A stretch of DNA of 64,000 bases from Bacillus zhangzhouensis (GCA_025809375.1 CP099514.1:1178001-1242000); one strand, 5' to 3'. Positions 42,794-52,540 are shown, counted from the stretch's first letter. Numbers and translations: made by a program. The notes: generated by a model from the letters alone, not told the origin.

Positions 42794-43551
42794 ATGTTAA
42801 CACCGGAAAGACATCAACTCATTATCGACAGCTTAGAAGAAAATGATGTCATTAAAATTCAGGACTTAACGATGATGACGAATGCGTCTGAATCTACAAT
42901 TAGAAGAGATTTAACAGCCCTTGAAGAAAAAGGATTTCTTAAAAGAGTTCATGGAGGAGCAGCCAAGATTTCGAGTATTCGACTTGAACCAGAGATGTAT
43001 TTGAGAAATCTGCCAAAAACCTTCAAGAAAAGTCATTGGTAGCAGAGGCGGCGGCATCTCTTTTAAAACAAGGCGACTGTATTTATTTAGATGCTGGCAC
43101 AACCACACAGCAAATGATTGAATATATCGATCCAGACCAAGATATTGTCGTGGTGACAAACGGTGTTATGCACATTGAAGCCCTCATGAGAAAAGGCATT
43201 TCCTTTTACTTGATCGGCGGATCAGTGAAACATCGAACAGGAGCCATGGTCGGAGCCGCAGCTTTGACAGCGATGGAAAATTATCGTTTTGACAAAAGCT
43301 TTGTTGGGACAAACGGCATTCATCCCGAGGCGGGTTTTACAACACCTGATCCAGAGGAAGCGCTCATGAAAAAAAAAGCCATGAAACAAGCGAAAAAAAC
43401 CTATATCTTATCAGATGCCTCAAAGTTTGGCGAAATATCGTTTTCAGCCTTTGCTAGTTTACAGGAAGCCACCATTATCACAAACGATGCAAAAGAGGAT
43501 TCATTCGATAATTACCATGAAAAAACAGTTATAAAGGTAGTGAAAACATGA
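42794..43551 (+). pseudogene. fruR: DeoR-family repressor fruR with a frameshift
   Basis: FruR is a DeoR-type repressor of the fructose operon, relieved by fructose 1-phosphate. The first frame gives the full DNA-binding domain (MLTPERHQLIIDSLEE ... KRVHGG). It should continue EKSAKNLQEKS, but that sequence lies in the next frame: one base is missing near 42996-43003 (ATGTATTTGAG). The sensor domain (DAGTTTQQMIEYI, GIHPEAGFTTPDPEE) is then intact to the stop at 43551, which overlaps fruK by 4 bp. A sequencing error cannot be excluded; if real, the operon is derepressed. Confidence 0.75.
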
Positions 43552-44459
43552 TTTATACAGTTACTTTAAACCCATCAGTTGATTACATCGTACACGTAGA
43601 GGATTTTGCGGTCGGCGGTTTAAATCGTTCAACCTATGATCAAAAATATCCAGGTGGTAAAGGAATCAATGTCTCAAGGCTATTAAAACGTCACGGTGTT
43701 GAATCAAAAGCACTTGGATTCATTGGTGGATTTACAGGCAAATATATTCAAGATTTTTTACAGAACGAACAATTACAAACAGCCTTTCACGAGGTGTCAG
43801 AAGATACAAGAATCAATGTGAAACTAAAAACAGGTGAAGAGACAGAAATCAACGGACGCGGCCCATCTATTACTGAAGCACAATTTGAGTCGTTTCTATC
43901 TCAATTTACTTCATTGACTGAAGGAGATGTCGTTGTTTTAGCTGGCAGCATTCCTTCTTCATTACCTCATAACACATATGAGCGTATTGCTGAAGTTTGC
44001 AGTGAGCAAGGTGTAAGAGTTGTTCTTGATATTTCTGGCGAAGCGTTAAAAAAAGCGGCAGACATGAAACCGTTCTTAATGAAGCCAAATCATCATGAGC
44101 TGGGTGAAATGTTTGAGACGAGTATTTCATCAGCAGCAGAAGCAATCCCTTATGGGAAAAAGCTGTTAGAACAAGGTGCTGAACATGTCATCGTCTCCAT
44201 GGCTGGAGATGGCGCCCTCTTATTCAGTAAAGAAGGAATCTATCAGTCCAATGTTCCAAAAGGAACGCTCGTTAATTCAGTCGGGGCAGGGGATTCAGTC
44301 GTTGCGGGGTTTTTAGCGGGCATTTCAAAAGGCCTTTCAATTGAAGATTCATTTAAGCTTGGTGTCACTTCAGGAAGTGCTACAGCATTTTCTGAGGAGC
44401 TTGGCACAAAAGAGCTTGTCGACACCCTGTTACCACAAGTAAAAGTCACACGCATTTAA
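43548..44459 (+). CDS. fruK: 1-phosphofructokinase FruK
   Basis: 303-aa PfkB-family kinase that phosphorylates fructose 1-phosphate to the 1,6-bisphosphate. The PfkB motif GGKGINVSRLL (about residues 38-48) and the ATP-site SVGAGDSVVAGFL (near 244) with the catalytic Asp are present. It overlaps fruR by 4 bp and precedes fruA by 13 bp. Confidence 0.93.
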   Translation: MIYTVTLNPSVDYIVHVEDFAVGGLNRSTYDQKYPGGKGINVSRLLKRHGVESKALGFIGGFTGKYIQDFLQNEQLQTAFHEVSEDTRINVKLKTGEETEINGRGPSITEAQFESFLSQFTSLTEGDVVVLAGSIPSSLPHNTYERIAEVCSEQGVRVVLDISGEALKKAADMKPFLMKPNHHELGEMFETSISSAAEAIPYGKKLLEQGAEHVIVSMAGDGALLFSKEGIYQSNVPKGTLVNSVGAGDSVVAGFLAGISKGLSIEDSFKLGVTSGSATAFSEELGTKELVDTLLPQVKVTRI

Positions 44460-44472
44460 AGGAGGAGTCATC

Positions 44473-46365
44473 ATGAAAATTACAGAACTACTCACAAAGC
44501 ATACCATTAAGCTTCAATTAGACAGCCAGCAGAAAGAAGCCGTTATTGAAGAGCTGGTCACTGTTTTAGATACAGCAGGCAAGTTACATGATAAAGAGGG
44601 CTACAAAGAAGCTGTGATCAATCGTGAAAAACAGAGCTCAACTGGTATTGGCGAAGGAATTGCCATCCCTCACGCTAAAACAGCAAGTGTAAAAGAGCCT
44701 GCCATTGCATTTGGCCGCTCAACTGCTGGTGTAGATTATGAATCACTGGACGGACAACCGAGTCATCTTGTCTTTATGATTGCCGCAACTGAAGGCGCAA
44801 ACAACACGCACTTAGAGGCACTTTCTCGTTTATCCACACTTCTTATGCGTGAAGAAATTCGAAAGCAGCTCCTTGAAGCGGCGACTGAAGATGAAATCAT
44901 TGAGATCATCAATACACATGATCAAGATGATGAAGAAGAAGAGGAAGTTCAAGAGGAGCCAGCTACAGAAGGAAAACCTGCTAAAATTTTAGCGGTAACC
45001 GCTTGCCCGACCGGCATCGCACATACATTTATGGCAGCAGATGCTTTGAAAGAAAAAGCAAAAGAAATGGGCGTTGACATTAAAGTTGAAACAAACGGCT
45101 CTGGCGGTATTAAACATGCCCTTACAGCAAAAGAAATTGAAGAAGCGCCAGCCATCATTGTGGCAGCGGACAAGCAAGTTGAAATGGAACGCTTTAAAGG
45201 CAAACATGTCATTGAAGTCCCTGTAACAGCTGGTATTCGCCGTCCTCAGGAATTGATTGAAAAAGCCATCAATCAAGATGCGCCGATTTATAAAGGTTCA
45301 GGTGGCAGTTCTTCTAAAGACGAAAATGAATCATCTGGCAAAGGAAGAAGCGGATTTTACAAGCACTTAATGAGCGGTGTAAGTAACATGCTTCCATTTG
45401 TTGTCGGAGGCGGTATTCTTGTTGCGATTTCATTCTTCTGGGGGATTAAGTCAGCTGACCCTAATGATCCATCTTTTAATTCATTTGCCGCTGTATTAAA
45501 TGGAATTGGCGGAGATAATGCGCTTGCCTTAATCGTTGCAGTATTAGCTGGATTTATTGCCATGAGCATTGCAGATCGCCCAGGTTTTGCACCAGGTATG
45601 GTCGGCGGATTTATGGCATCAGCAGCAGGTGCAGGGTTTCTAGGCGGACTGATTGCTGGTTTCCTAGCAGGTTACATCGTTGTGCTGCTCAAAAAAGTAT
45701 TCACATTCGTACCGCAGTCACTCGACGGGATTAAACCAGTTCTGCTGTATCCATTGTTCGGTATTTTCTTCACAGGTATTATCATGCATTATATTGTCAA
45801 CACACCAGTGAAAATGGTGATGGACGGATTAACACACTGGCTTGAATCCTTAGGGACTGGAAATCTTGTCTTAATGGGTATTATTTTAGCTGGTATGATG
45901 GCAATTGATATGGGAGGCCCAATTAACAAAGCGGCTTACACATTTGGTCTTGCAATGATTGCTGCTGGCAACTACGCACCGCATGCTGCGATTATGGCAG
46001 GCGGAATGGTTCCACCACTAGGTATTGCACTTGCAACAACGATCTTTAGAAATAAGTTCTCAAAACGTGACCGTGAAGCAGGAATTACATGTTACTTCAT
46101 GGGAGCTGCCTTCATCACTGAAGGGGCGATCCCGTTTGCGGCGGCGGATCCTCTTCGTGTGATTCCTTCAGCTGTTATTGGTGCAGCAGTTGCTGGCGGG
46201 TTAACGGAATTCTTTAGAGTGACGCTTCCTGCACCGCATGGCGGACTATTTGTTTTCTGGGTAACAAATCATCCAGTTCTTTATATCATCAGCATCTTAA
46301 TCGGTGCCGTTGTGACAGCGATTATACTGGGTATTTTGAAAAAACCAGTTCAACAAGAAGCGTAA
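44473..46365 (+). CDS. fruA: Fructose-specific PTS transporter EIIABC FruA
   Basis: 630-aa fused EIIA-EIIB-EIIC that imports fructose as fructose 1-phosphate. The EIIA phospho-His is H67 in GIAIPHAKT; the EIIB phospho-Cys is C178 in TACPTGIAHTFMAA; about eight membrane helices of EIIC fill residues 300-625, with GGPINKAAYTFG. An acidic linker (DDEEEEEVQEE) joins A and B. ATG 44473-frame follows AAAGGAGGAG. Confidence 0.94.
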   Translation: MKITELLTKHTIKLQLDSQQKEAVIEELVTVLDTAGKLHDKEGYKEAVINREKQSSTGIGEGIAIPHAKTASVKEPAIAFGRSTAGVDYESLDGQPSHLVFMIAATEGANNTHLEALSRLSTLLMREEIRKQLLEAATEDEIIEIINTHDQDDEEEEEVQEEPATEGKPAKILAVTACPTGIAHTFMAADALKEKAKEMGVDIKVETNGSGGIKHALTAKEIEEAPAIIVAADKQVEMERFKGKHVIEVPVTAGIRRPQELIEKAINQDAPIYKGSGGSSSKDENESSGKGRSGFYKHLMSGVSNMLPFVVGGGILVAISFFWGIKSADPNDPSFNSFAAVLNGIGGDNALALIVAVLAGFIAMSIADRPGFAPGMVGGFMASAAGAGFLGGLIAGFLAGYIVVLLKKVFTFVPQSLDGIKPVLLYPLFGIFFTGIIMHYIVNTPVKMVMDGLTHWLESLGTGNLVLMGIILAGMMAIDMGGPINKAAYTFGLAMIAAGNYAPHAAIMAGGMVPPLGIALATTIFRNKFSKRDREAGITCYFMGAAFITEGAIPFAAADPLRVIPSAVIGAAVAGGLTEFFRVTLPAPHGGLFVFWVTNHPVLYIISILIGAVVTAIILGILKKPVQQEA

Positions 46366-46370
46366 TGCAG

Positions 46371-46404
46371 AAGAAGCATCGTGAAAAGCGGTGCTTCTTT
46401 TTGT
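46371..46404 (+). terminator. Terminator of fruRKA
   Basis: AAGAAGCATCG / CGGTGCTTCTT with one G-T pair, then TTTG. Confidence 0.8.
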
Positions 46405-46541
46405 TTCATCATCAATGAATTAGGAAAAAATATCTAATTAGATGGTTGTCTTGTGAATTTTTAAATGACATATGATAAAGTAAAGTTATTCAATTCACGT
46501 TTCAAGTCTTTTAGCAGAAAGTCTTAGGAGGAAGCAATATT

Positions 46542-47147
46542 TTGAACGAAGAAAACAAACAAAACGAAAAAGAAATTCAATCTGATGCGAAGCAAGCCAA
46601 AACAAAGAAGAAAAGTTCACTGTTTGAATGGATCAAAGCCATTTTAATCGCACTTGCGCTCGTCTTGCTGATCCGTACGTTTATATTTGAACCGTATGTA
46701 GTGGAAGGAGAGTCAATGGAACCGACACTTCATGATGGGGAAAAGCTGTTTGTCAACAAAACCATTAACTTTTTTGGTGGGGTGAAACGCGGTGACATCG
46801 TGATTATTAATGGAAAAGATGGTCAGAAGATTCATTATGTTAAACGATTGATCGGCCTTCCCGGTGATACGATTGAAATGAAGGATGATACGCTTTACAT
46901 TAATGGCAAAAAAGTAGATGAGCCTTATTTAAAAGAGAACAAGGCGCATGCGAAAGAGTATGAAGTGCATTTAACTGGAGATTTTGGTCCAGTGAAAGTA
47001 CCGAAAAACGATTACTTTGTGATGGGGGACAACAGACTGAATTCCATGGACAGCAGAAATGGACTTGGCCTCATTGAAAAGGATCGGGTTGTTGGGACAT
47101 CAGAATTTGTTTTCTTCCCATTTGGCGACATTCGACGAACTCAATGA
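46542..47147 (+). CDS. sipT: Type I signal peptidase SipT
   Basis: 201-aa membrane protease that cleaves secretory signal peptides. After a charged N-terminus one membrane segment spans about residues 31-47. The catalytic Ser58 (GESMEPT) and Lys101 (IHYVKRLIGLPGD) are in the family motifs, and the last block is GDNRLNSMDSR. TTG 46542 follows TAGGAGGAAGC. SipT is one of the two main peptidases in B. subtilis; other B. pumilus-group signal peptidases may exist elsewhere. Confidence 0.93.
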   Translation: MNEENKQNEKEIQSDAKQAKTKKKSSLFEWIKAILIALALVLLIRTFIFEPYVVEGESMEPTLHDGEKLFVNKTINFFGGVKRGDIVIINGKDGQKIHYVKRLIGLPGDTIEMKDDTLYINGKKVDEPYLKENKAHAKEYEVHLTGDFGPVKVPKNDYFVMGDNRLNSMDSRNGLGLIEKDRVVGTSEFVFFPFGDIRRTQ

Positions 47148-47179
47148 AGCACCTTCCTAGAGGCGAGAGAAAGGTGCTT
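47147..47179 (+). terminator. Terminator of sipT
   Basis: AAGCACCTT / AAGGTGCTT with a loop of 15 nt. Confidence 0.7.
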
Positions 47180-47186
47180 GAACGAG

Positions 47187-47212
47187 CGACCCTTACAGAA
47201 GGGTCGTTTTTA
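47187..47212. terminator. Bidirectional hairpin between sipT and ykoA
   Basis: CGACCCTT / AAGGGTCG with a 3-nt loop and TTTTTAA; its end overlaps the ykoA stop region. Confidence 0.8.
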
Positions 47213-47485
47213 ATTTGGCATGAGCATCGTCACAATGATCACAATCGCTAGAACAGAAGCGAACACAGATCCGGTAATGGCTAAAACGGATCGAAACAAT
47301 CCGATTTTCTGGTTTTCTTTGCCCCGCTTTTGTAAAAAACGTTTGGAAAAGATGTGGACCAGTGTGTAAATGAGGACAAGCCCAATATAAAGGCCGATGT
47401 CCCTCGCATGAAAGCCTGTTGCAGATAAATAAATGCCCATAAAGAAAATCAATAAACAGTATTCCATCAGTGTGAGTAATCTCAA
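47210..47485 (-). CDS. ykoA: Small membrane protein YkoA
   Basis: 91-aa protein with three hydrophobic helices (about residues 6-25, 30-46 and 66-88) and a basic loop (KRFLQKRGKENQK). TTG 47485 follows AAGGAG by 9 nt; the neighbouring ATG frame gives a Cys/His-rich sequence without membrane character and is rejected. Position beside sipT matches B. subtilis; function unknown. Confidence 0.78.
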   Translation of the reverse strand: MRLLTLMEYCLLIFFMGIYLSATGFHARDIGLYIGLVLIYTLVHIFSKRFLQKRGKENQKIGLFRSVLAITGSVFASVLAIVIIVTMLMPN

Positions 47486-47628
47486 ATCGCATGAACTCCT
47501 TCAATCAATCATTCCCGTTTATTATACCATAATGGACAAAAAGCCTTCGTTCTTAGCGAGAGACGTTTCTATCAAACGTTATTCATGTTATACTTCATAA
47601 TGATGAATGAGTGATGGAGGATTAATAA

Positions 47629-49248
47629 ATGATTGCAGTAAATAATGTTAGTTTGCGCTTTGGTGATCGTAAACTATTTGAAGAAGTAAATATTAAATTC
47701 ACTCCTGGCAACTGCTACGGATTAATTGGTGCCAATGGAGCTGGTAAATCAACGTTCCTAAAAATTCTTTCTGGAGAAATTGAGGCTCAAACGGGCGATG
47801 TTCATATGAGTCCTGGTGAGCGTTTAGCGATTTTAAAACAGAACCACTTTGAATACGAAGAGTCTGAAGTGCTAAAAGTCGTCATCATGGGTCATAAACG
47901 TCTATATGACGTGATGCAGGAGAAAGATGCGATCTATATGAAACCTGATTTCTCAGATGAAGACGGGATTCGTGCAGCGGAGCTTGAAGGTGAGTTTGCT
48001 GAATTAAACGGTTGGGAAGCTGAAAGTGAAGCAGCAATCCTATTAAAGGGTCTTGGTATTCCAGAAAGCCTTCAATCGAAGAAAATGTCTGAGCTTGGCG
48101 GTTCTGAAAAGGTAAAAGTACTTTTAGCTCAAGCTTTATTTGGCAAGCCTGACGTTCTTCTTCTCGATGAGCCAACGAACCATTTGGACTTACAAGCTAT
48201 CCAGTGGCTCGAAGAGTTTCTCATTAACTTTGAAAATACCGTCATCGTCGTTTCGCATGATCGTCATTTCTTAAACAAAGTATGTACACATATTGCGGAC
48301 CTTGATTTCGGGAAAATCCAAGTATACGTCGGTAACTATGATTTTTGGTATGAGTCCAGCCAGTTAGCGCTGAAACTAAGCCAAGAAGCAAATAAGAAAA
48401 AAGAAGAACAAATTAAGCAGCTTCAAGAGTTTGTTGCCCGGTTTAGTGCGAACGCTTCTAAATCGAAGCAAGCGACATCAAGAAAGAAATTGCTTGATAA
48501 AATCTCTTTAGATGACATTAAGCCGTCTTCACGTAAATATCCGTATGTTCATTTTGCGCCAGAGCGTGAAATCGGAAATGATGTCCTTCAAGTAGAAGGT
48601 CTATCAAAAACAATTGACGGTGTGAAAGTACTTGATCATGTCAGCTTTATTATGAATCGCGAAGATAAAATTGCGTTCTTAAGCCGTAATGAGCTTGCTG
48701 TGTCCACTTTATTTAAAATCCTTGCTGGTGAAATGGAGCCAGACAGCGGATCATTTAAATGGGGCGTCACAACGTCACAAGCCTATTTTCCAAAAGACAA
48801 TAGTGAATATTTTGAAGGAAACGATGTTGATCTCGTTGATTGGCTTCGTCAATATTCACCGAATGATCAAAGCGAAAGCTTCCTGCGTGGTTTCTTAGGA
48901 CGTATGCTTTTCTCTGGGGAAGAAGTGAAGAAAAAAGCAAGTGTCTTATCAGGAGGAGAAAAGGTTCGTTGTATGTTATCAAAAATGATGCTGTCTGGAG
49001 CGAATATTTTGCTGCTGGATGAGCCAACGAACCACTTAGACCTAGAATCCATTACAGCGCTGAATAACGGTCTCATGAACTTTAAAGGAGCGATGCTCTT
49101 CTCATCTCATGACCATCAGTTTGTTGAAACAGTCGCAAACCGGATTATCGAAGTGACGCCAAATGGCATCGTCGATAAACAAACAACATATGATGAATTC
49201 TTATCAGATCAAGACATCCAAAAAAGAATTCAAGAGCTTTACGCATAA
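47629..49248 (+). CDS. ykpA: ABC-F ATPase YkpA
   Basis: 539-aa soluble protein with two ABC domains, of the YbiT-like ABC-F subgroup that acts on ribosomes. First domain: Walker A GANGAGKST, signature-region LGGSEKVKV, Walker B VLLLDEPTNHLD. Linker helices at about 240-290. In the second domain the Walker A is degenerate (SRNELAVST), while LSGGEKVRC and LLLDEPTNHLD are intact. The same unusual second P-loop is a family feature. ATG 47629 follows GATGGAGG. Confidence 0.92.
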   Translation: MIAVNNVSLRFGDRKLFEEVNIKFTPGNCYGLIGANGAGKSTFLKILSGEIEAQTGDVHMSPGERLAILKQNHFEYEESEVLKVVIMGHKRLYDVMQEKDAIYMKPDFSDEDGIRAAELEGEFAELNGWEAESEAAILLKGLGIPESLQSKKMSELGGSEKVKVLLAQALFGKPDVLLLDEPTNHLDLQAIQWLEEFLINFENTVIVVSHDRHFLNKVCTHIADLDFGKIQVYVGNYDFWYESSQLALKLSQEANKKKEEQIKQLQEFVARFSANASKSKQATSRKKLLDKISLDDIKPSSRKYPYVHFAPEREIGNDVLQVEGLSKTIDGVKVLDHVSFIMNREDKIAFLSRNELAVSTLFKILAGEMEPDSGSFKWGVTTSQAYFPKDNSEYFEGNDVDLVDWLRQYSPNDQSESFLRGFLGRMLFSGEEVKKKASVLSGGEKVRCMLSKMMLSGANILLLDEPTNHLDLESITALNNGLMNFKGAMLFSSHDHQFVETVANRIIEVTPNGIVDKQTTYDEFLSDQDIQKRIQELYA

Positions 49249-49250
49249 CA

Positions 49251-49286
49251 CAGAAAAGACATCCGCATGTGGATGTCTTTTCTGAT
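49251..49286. terminator. Bidirectional terminator, ykpA and ampS
   Basis: CAGAAAAGACATCC / GGATGTCTTTTCTG with a 6-nt loop. Confidence 0.9.
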
Positions 49287-50518
49287 TAAATCGCCCAGTT
49301 TCCATTACGGAAGATCGGTTCGCGTGTCCCGTCTTTAGTGATCCCGTCAATATTCATTTCCTTTGAACCAATCATGAAATCAACGTGTGTAATACTGCTG
49401 TTCACACCTGCTGCATCCAATTCTTCACGTTTCATCTCTTTTCCGCCTTCGATATTAAACGCATATCCGCTGCCAATGGCCAGGTGGTTTGATGCATTTT
49501 CATCGTAAAGTGTATTGTAATAAAGAATATTTGAGTTAGAAATGGGTGAATCATCTGGTACGAGGGCCACCTCACCTAGATAATGCGAGCCTTCATCTGT
49601 TTCAACGAGAGAAGTTAAGATGTCTTCGCCTTCTTTTGCTTTCACATCCACAATCCGGCCATTTTCAAAGGTTAATGAAAATTCATTAATGATATTTCCA
49701 GCATAGCTGAGCGGCTTTGTGCTTGCCACTGTCCCGTTTACACCGTCTTTTTTCGGTACGGTAAAGACTTCTTCAGTCGGCATGTTGGCCATAAACGAGA
49801 CGCCGCGTTCACTTACGCTGCCAGCACCTACCCAAATATGCTGCTCTGGAAGCTCGATCGTTAAGTCTGTGCCCGGTGCTTCATAATGAAGCTTGTGATA
49901 GTGGCGTTCATTGAGTATTTTGACCTTTTCATTTAATGACGCATCGTGCTTTTTCCAAGCCTCAACAGGATCTGCTTGATCAGCGCGTGCGACTTTAAAG
50001 ATTTGATCCCACAATAAAGTGACAGCCTCTTCAAATGTATGATCAGGGAAAATCTTTTTCGCCCATTCTTTAGATGCAGCACCTACGACCGTCCAAGCGA
50101 CTTTGTCAGATTGAACATATTGACGATATGTATGTAGTGCTGAACCAGCAGCTTTTTGCTGTGCAGCGATTTTTTTCGAGTCAATGCCTCGCAAAAGGTC
50201 AGGACTTTCTGACAGGATGGTAATAAAAGCGCCGCCGCGTTTTGCGATGGTTTCCATCATCTGTGCTTCCCATTCTGGGAATTGCTCAAATACTTCCTGT
50301 GGTGCATGTTCATATTTTAAACGGGTGAGAACATCATCACTCCAGCGGATATGTACATTTTTTGCTCCGCGCTCATACGCGTGTTTCGCTACAAGACGAA
50401 CAAGGTGTGCAGATTCAATAAATGCAGATACAACGACTTCCTGCCCCTTTTGTACATTCACGCCGACTTCAACGATGGTCTTAGCATATTGATCTAGTTG
50501 TTTTTCAAATGAACTCAT
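49286..50518 (-). CDS. ampS: Metallo-aminopeptidase AmpS
   Basis: 410-aa M29-family aminopeptidase that trims N-terminal residues from peptides in the cytoplasm. Family segments LTFENGRIVD, GSHYLGEVALVP, the YNTLYDENASNHLAIG stretch and the C-terminal HVDFMIG with metal ligands are present. ATG 50518 follows AAAGGAGGG and gives exactly the B. subtilis length; the open frame upstream adds an unlikely 26 residues. ykpB, found between ykpA and ampS in B. subtilis, is absent. Confidence 0.9.
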   Translation of the reverse strand: MSSFEKQLDQYAKTIVEVGVNVQKGQEVVVSAFIESAHLVRLVAKHAYERGAKNVHIRWSDDVLTRLKYEHAPQEVFEQFPEWEAQMMETIAKRGGAFITILSESPDLLRGIDSKKIAAQQKAAGSALHTYRQYVQSDKVAWTVVGAASKEWAKKIFPDHTFEEAVTLLWDQIFKVARADQADPVEAWKKHDASLNEKVKILNERHYHKLHYEAPGTDLTIELPEQHIWVGAGSVSERGVSFMANMPTEEVFTVPKKDGVNGTVASTKPLSYAGNIINEFSLTFENGRIVDVKAKEGEDILTSLVETDEGSHYLGEVALVPDDSPISNSNILYYNTLYDENASNHLAIGSGYAFNIEGGKEMKREELDAAGVNSSITHVDFMIGSKEMNIDGITKDGTREPIFRNGNWAI

Positions 50519-50600
50519 AAAAAACCCTCCTTTGGTCATGTTCATCATATCAGATTTATGACCGAAAAGGAAAATGGGGAGCACGTTTAAACCCAAAATA

Positions 50601-50627
50601 AAAAAGCCGCTTTCGTGCGGCTTTTTT
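50601..50627 (-). terminator. Terminator of ykpC
   Basis: AAAAAAGCCGC / GCGGCTTTTTT with a 6-nt loop; it overlaps the last codons of ykpC. Confidence 0.88.
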
Positions 50628-50757
50628 AGCGGTTCAGTTGTTTCACAGGCTGTCCATTAGAAGGCGGCATATGTGAAAACGACAGGCTCATTCCTCCTAA
50701 AATAATACCCGTTAAAATGACTGTGACTACGACCCGTTTACCTAAATCAAGCAACAT
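50626..50757 (-). CDS. ykpC: Small membrane protein YkpC, 43 aa
   Basis: A 43-codon frame starting MLLDLGKRVVV and ending VKQLNR. One predicted membrane helix covers about residues 8-28 (VVVTVILTGIILGG), followed by a polar tail. AAGGAGGAAG is 4 nt before the ATG, and a terminator overlaps its stop. Position between ampS and mreBH and size match ykpC of B. subtilis. Too short for most gene finders. Confidence 0.78.
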   Translation of the reverse strand: MLLDLGKRVVVTVILTGIILGGMSLSFSHMPPSNGQPVKQLNR

Positions 50758-50831
50758 GTTCTTCCTCCTTCACGTTTATCCATTTCCCACGATATGATCG
50801 AAATGGCGAAAAAAGAAGTAGAACAAGAAGA

Positions 50832-51839
50832 TTATTTTAAAGTTTTTTGCAATTTGTCGATCACTTCTAATGAACGTCCTGTTCCAATTGCAACAGATTC
50901 AAGTGGATTGGCTGCAATATGGACTGGAACAACAATCTCCTGAGAAAGCCATTCTTGAATCCCATTTAAAAGAGCGCCGCCGCCAGTTAAAATGACACCG
51001 CGGTCTACAATATCCCCGCTTAGTTCTGGAGGGCTGTCCTCTAATGTGGCACGAATCGCTTCTAAAATATGAAGAAGTGATTCTCGCATGGCGCCTTGAA
51101 TTTCATGAGAGACAAGTGTGATCGTTTTTGGCAGGCCTGTCACAAGATCGCGCCCGCGTACTTCTAATGATTCAGGCTCATGCTCAATGAGACCATACCC
51201 AATTTCCATTTTTACCTGCTCGGCAGTCCGTTCGCCGATTAATAGATTATATTTCTTTCTGACAAACGTAATGATATCTTCATCCAACTGATCGCCGCCA
51301 ATTCGGATTGAATGACAAGAGACAACACCGCCAAACGAAATGATCGCAACTTCTGTTGTTCCGCCGCCAATATCGACTACGACGTTCGCAACCGGCTCGT
51401 CTACCGGAAGATCAGCACCGATTGCAGCTGCAACAGGTTCTTCAATTAAATGGACATGTTTTGCTCCGCAGTTTTTCACAGCATCGCTGATAGCGCGGCG
51501 CTCAACAGCTGTTGAACCTGAAGGTGTACATACAACGACAGTTGGCTTTCTAAAGGTAAACCCGATATTTTTTCCTGCTTTTTTCATAATTTGTTTAAGT
51601 AAATCTGTTGTCATATCATAATCAGCGATGACACCGTCTTTCATCGGACGGATCGCAACAATTTTCCCAGGTGTTTTCCCGATCATTTCTTTTGCTTCTG
51701 ATCCGACGGCAAGTACAGTTTTTGTTTCTGTATCGACTGCCACGACGGACGGTTCATTTAAAATAATTCCCTTGTTTTTACTATAAACTAATATGTTAGC
51801 TGTTCCCAAATCAATTCCAATTTCGGCATTTTGAAACAT
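50832..51839 (-). CDS. mreBH: Actin-like cell-shape protein MreBH
   Basis: 335-aa bacterial actin that helps position wall-synthesis and lytic enzymes (LytE) along the cylinder. Phosphate-1 loop [13 protein letters not shown] (residues 7-19), phosphate-2 [10 protein letters not shown] and the adenosine motif [10 protein letters not shown] are present. ATG 51839 gives the usual length; ATG 51851 would add four residues. A string ACCCCC on the minus strand 76-81 bp upstream may belong to a sigma-I promoter. Confidence 0.92.
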   Translation of the reverse strand: MFQNAEIGIDLGTANILVYSKNKGIILNEPSVVAVDTETKTVLAVGSEAKEMIGKTPGKIVAIRPMKDGVIADYDMTTDLLKQIMKKAGKNIGFTFRKPTVVVCTPSGSTAVERRAISDAVKNCGAKHVHLIEEPVAAAIGADLPVDEPVANVVVDIGGGTTEVAIISFGGVVSCHSIRIGGDQLDEDIITFVRKKYNLLIGERTAEQVKMEIGYGLIEHEPESLEVRGRDLVTGLPKTITLVSHEIQGAMRESLLHILEAIRATLEDSPPELSGDIVDRGVILTGGGALLNGIQEWLSQEIVVPVHIAANPLESVAIGTGRSLEVIDKLQKTLK

Positions 51840-52118
51840 GTTTTCACCCAATCTCTATTTTTGCTGTTTTAAACAATTTTACATTTAAAAGTTCAGAGGG
51901 TTGATGTCATTTGTGGGGGTTTGTGATGACCTTGAAATGAATCTGTAAAATTCAAGTATCATTTTGACAATCACAATAAATTTTCCCTTTGTTTTTTCTT
52001 TTATTTATGAAAAAAATTTTATAGAGGAGAAACCTTTTTAGAATCTCTTACGTCTACGATATATCAATTGGTGAAAAACAGATTGATCTTGAGCTAATGA
52101 AAGAAAGAGGGAACAAAA

Positions 52119-52397
52119 TTGAAATCTATCGGAGTCGTAAGAAAAGTAGACGAACTAGGACGTATTGTCATGCCAATCGAATTGAGAAGAGCACTTGATA
52201 TCGCTATTAAAGACAGTATGGAATTTTTTATAGATGAAGATAAAATCGTCTTGAAAAAATATCAGCCGCAGGGCGTTTGTCTCATGACTGGTGAGATTAC
52301 ATCAGAGAATCATGAATATGGAAATGGTCAAATTACATTAAGCGCTGAAGGCGCAGAACTGCTGTTAAAAGAGCTGCGAGAAGCTCTTCAGCAGTAA
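52119..52397 (+). CDS. abh: Transition-state regulator Abh
   Basis: 92-aa AbrB paralogue. The N-terminal SpoVT-AbrB DNA-binding domain (residues 1-50: GVVRKVDELGRIVMPIELRR) is nearly invariant, and the C-terminal half mediates multimerisation. Abh tunes biofilm, antibiotic and sporulation genes with AbrB. TTG 52119 follows AGAGGGAAC. It is divergent from mreBH and upstream of kinC. Confidence 0.92.
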   Translation: MKSIGVVRKVDELGRIVMPIELRRALDIAIKDSMEFFIDEDKIVLKKYQPQGVCLMTGEITSENHEYGNGQITLSAEGAELLLKELREALQQ

Positions 52398-52398
52398 T

Positions 52399-52446
52399 CA
52401 AAATAGCCTGCTCTCTACCTTTGTGCTGAGAACAGGCTATTTTTCT
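52399..52446 (+). terminator. Terminator of abh
   Basis: AAAATAGCCTG(CTCTC) / (GAGA)ACAGGCTATTTT with a loop of about 10 nt and TTTTT. Confidence 0.85.
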
Positions 52447-52540
52447 GAAAAAAGTTCCTTAAAAATGCTCCATCTCCCTCAAAAAACAAGTGGAAAATGG
52501 TACAATTGACAAAGAATCTCAGGGCGGCAGGTGGAATCAT

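Noticed and set aside
47193-47504. 103-codon minus-strand frame over ykoA
   Set aside because: It gives a Cys/His-rich sequence with no membrane helices; the TTG frame has the expected three-helix protein.
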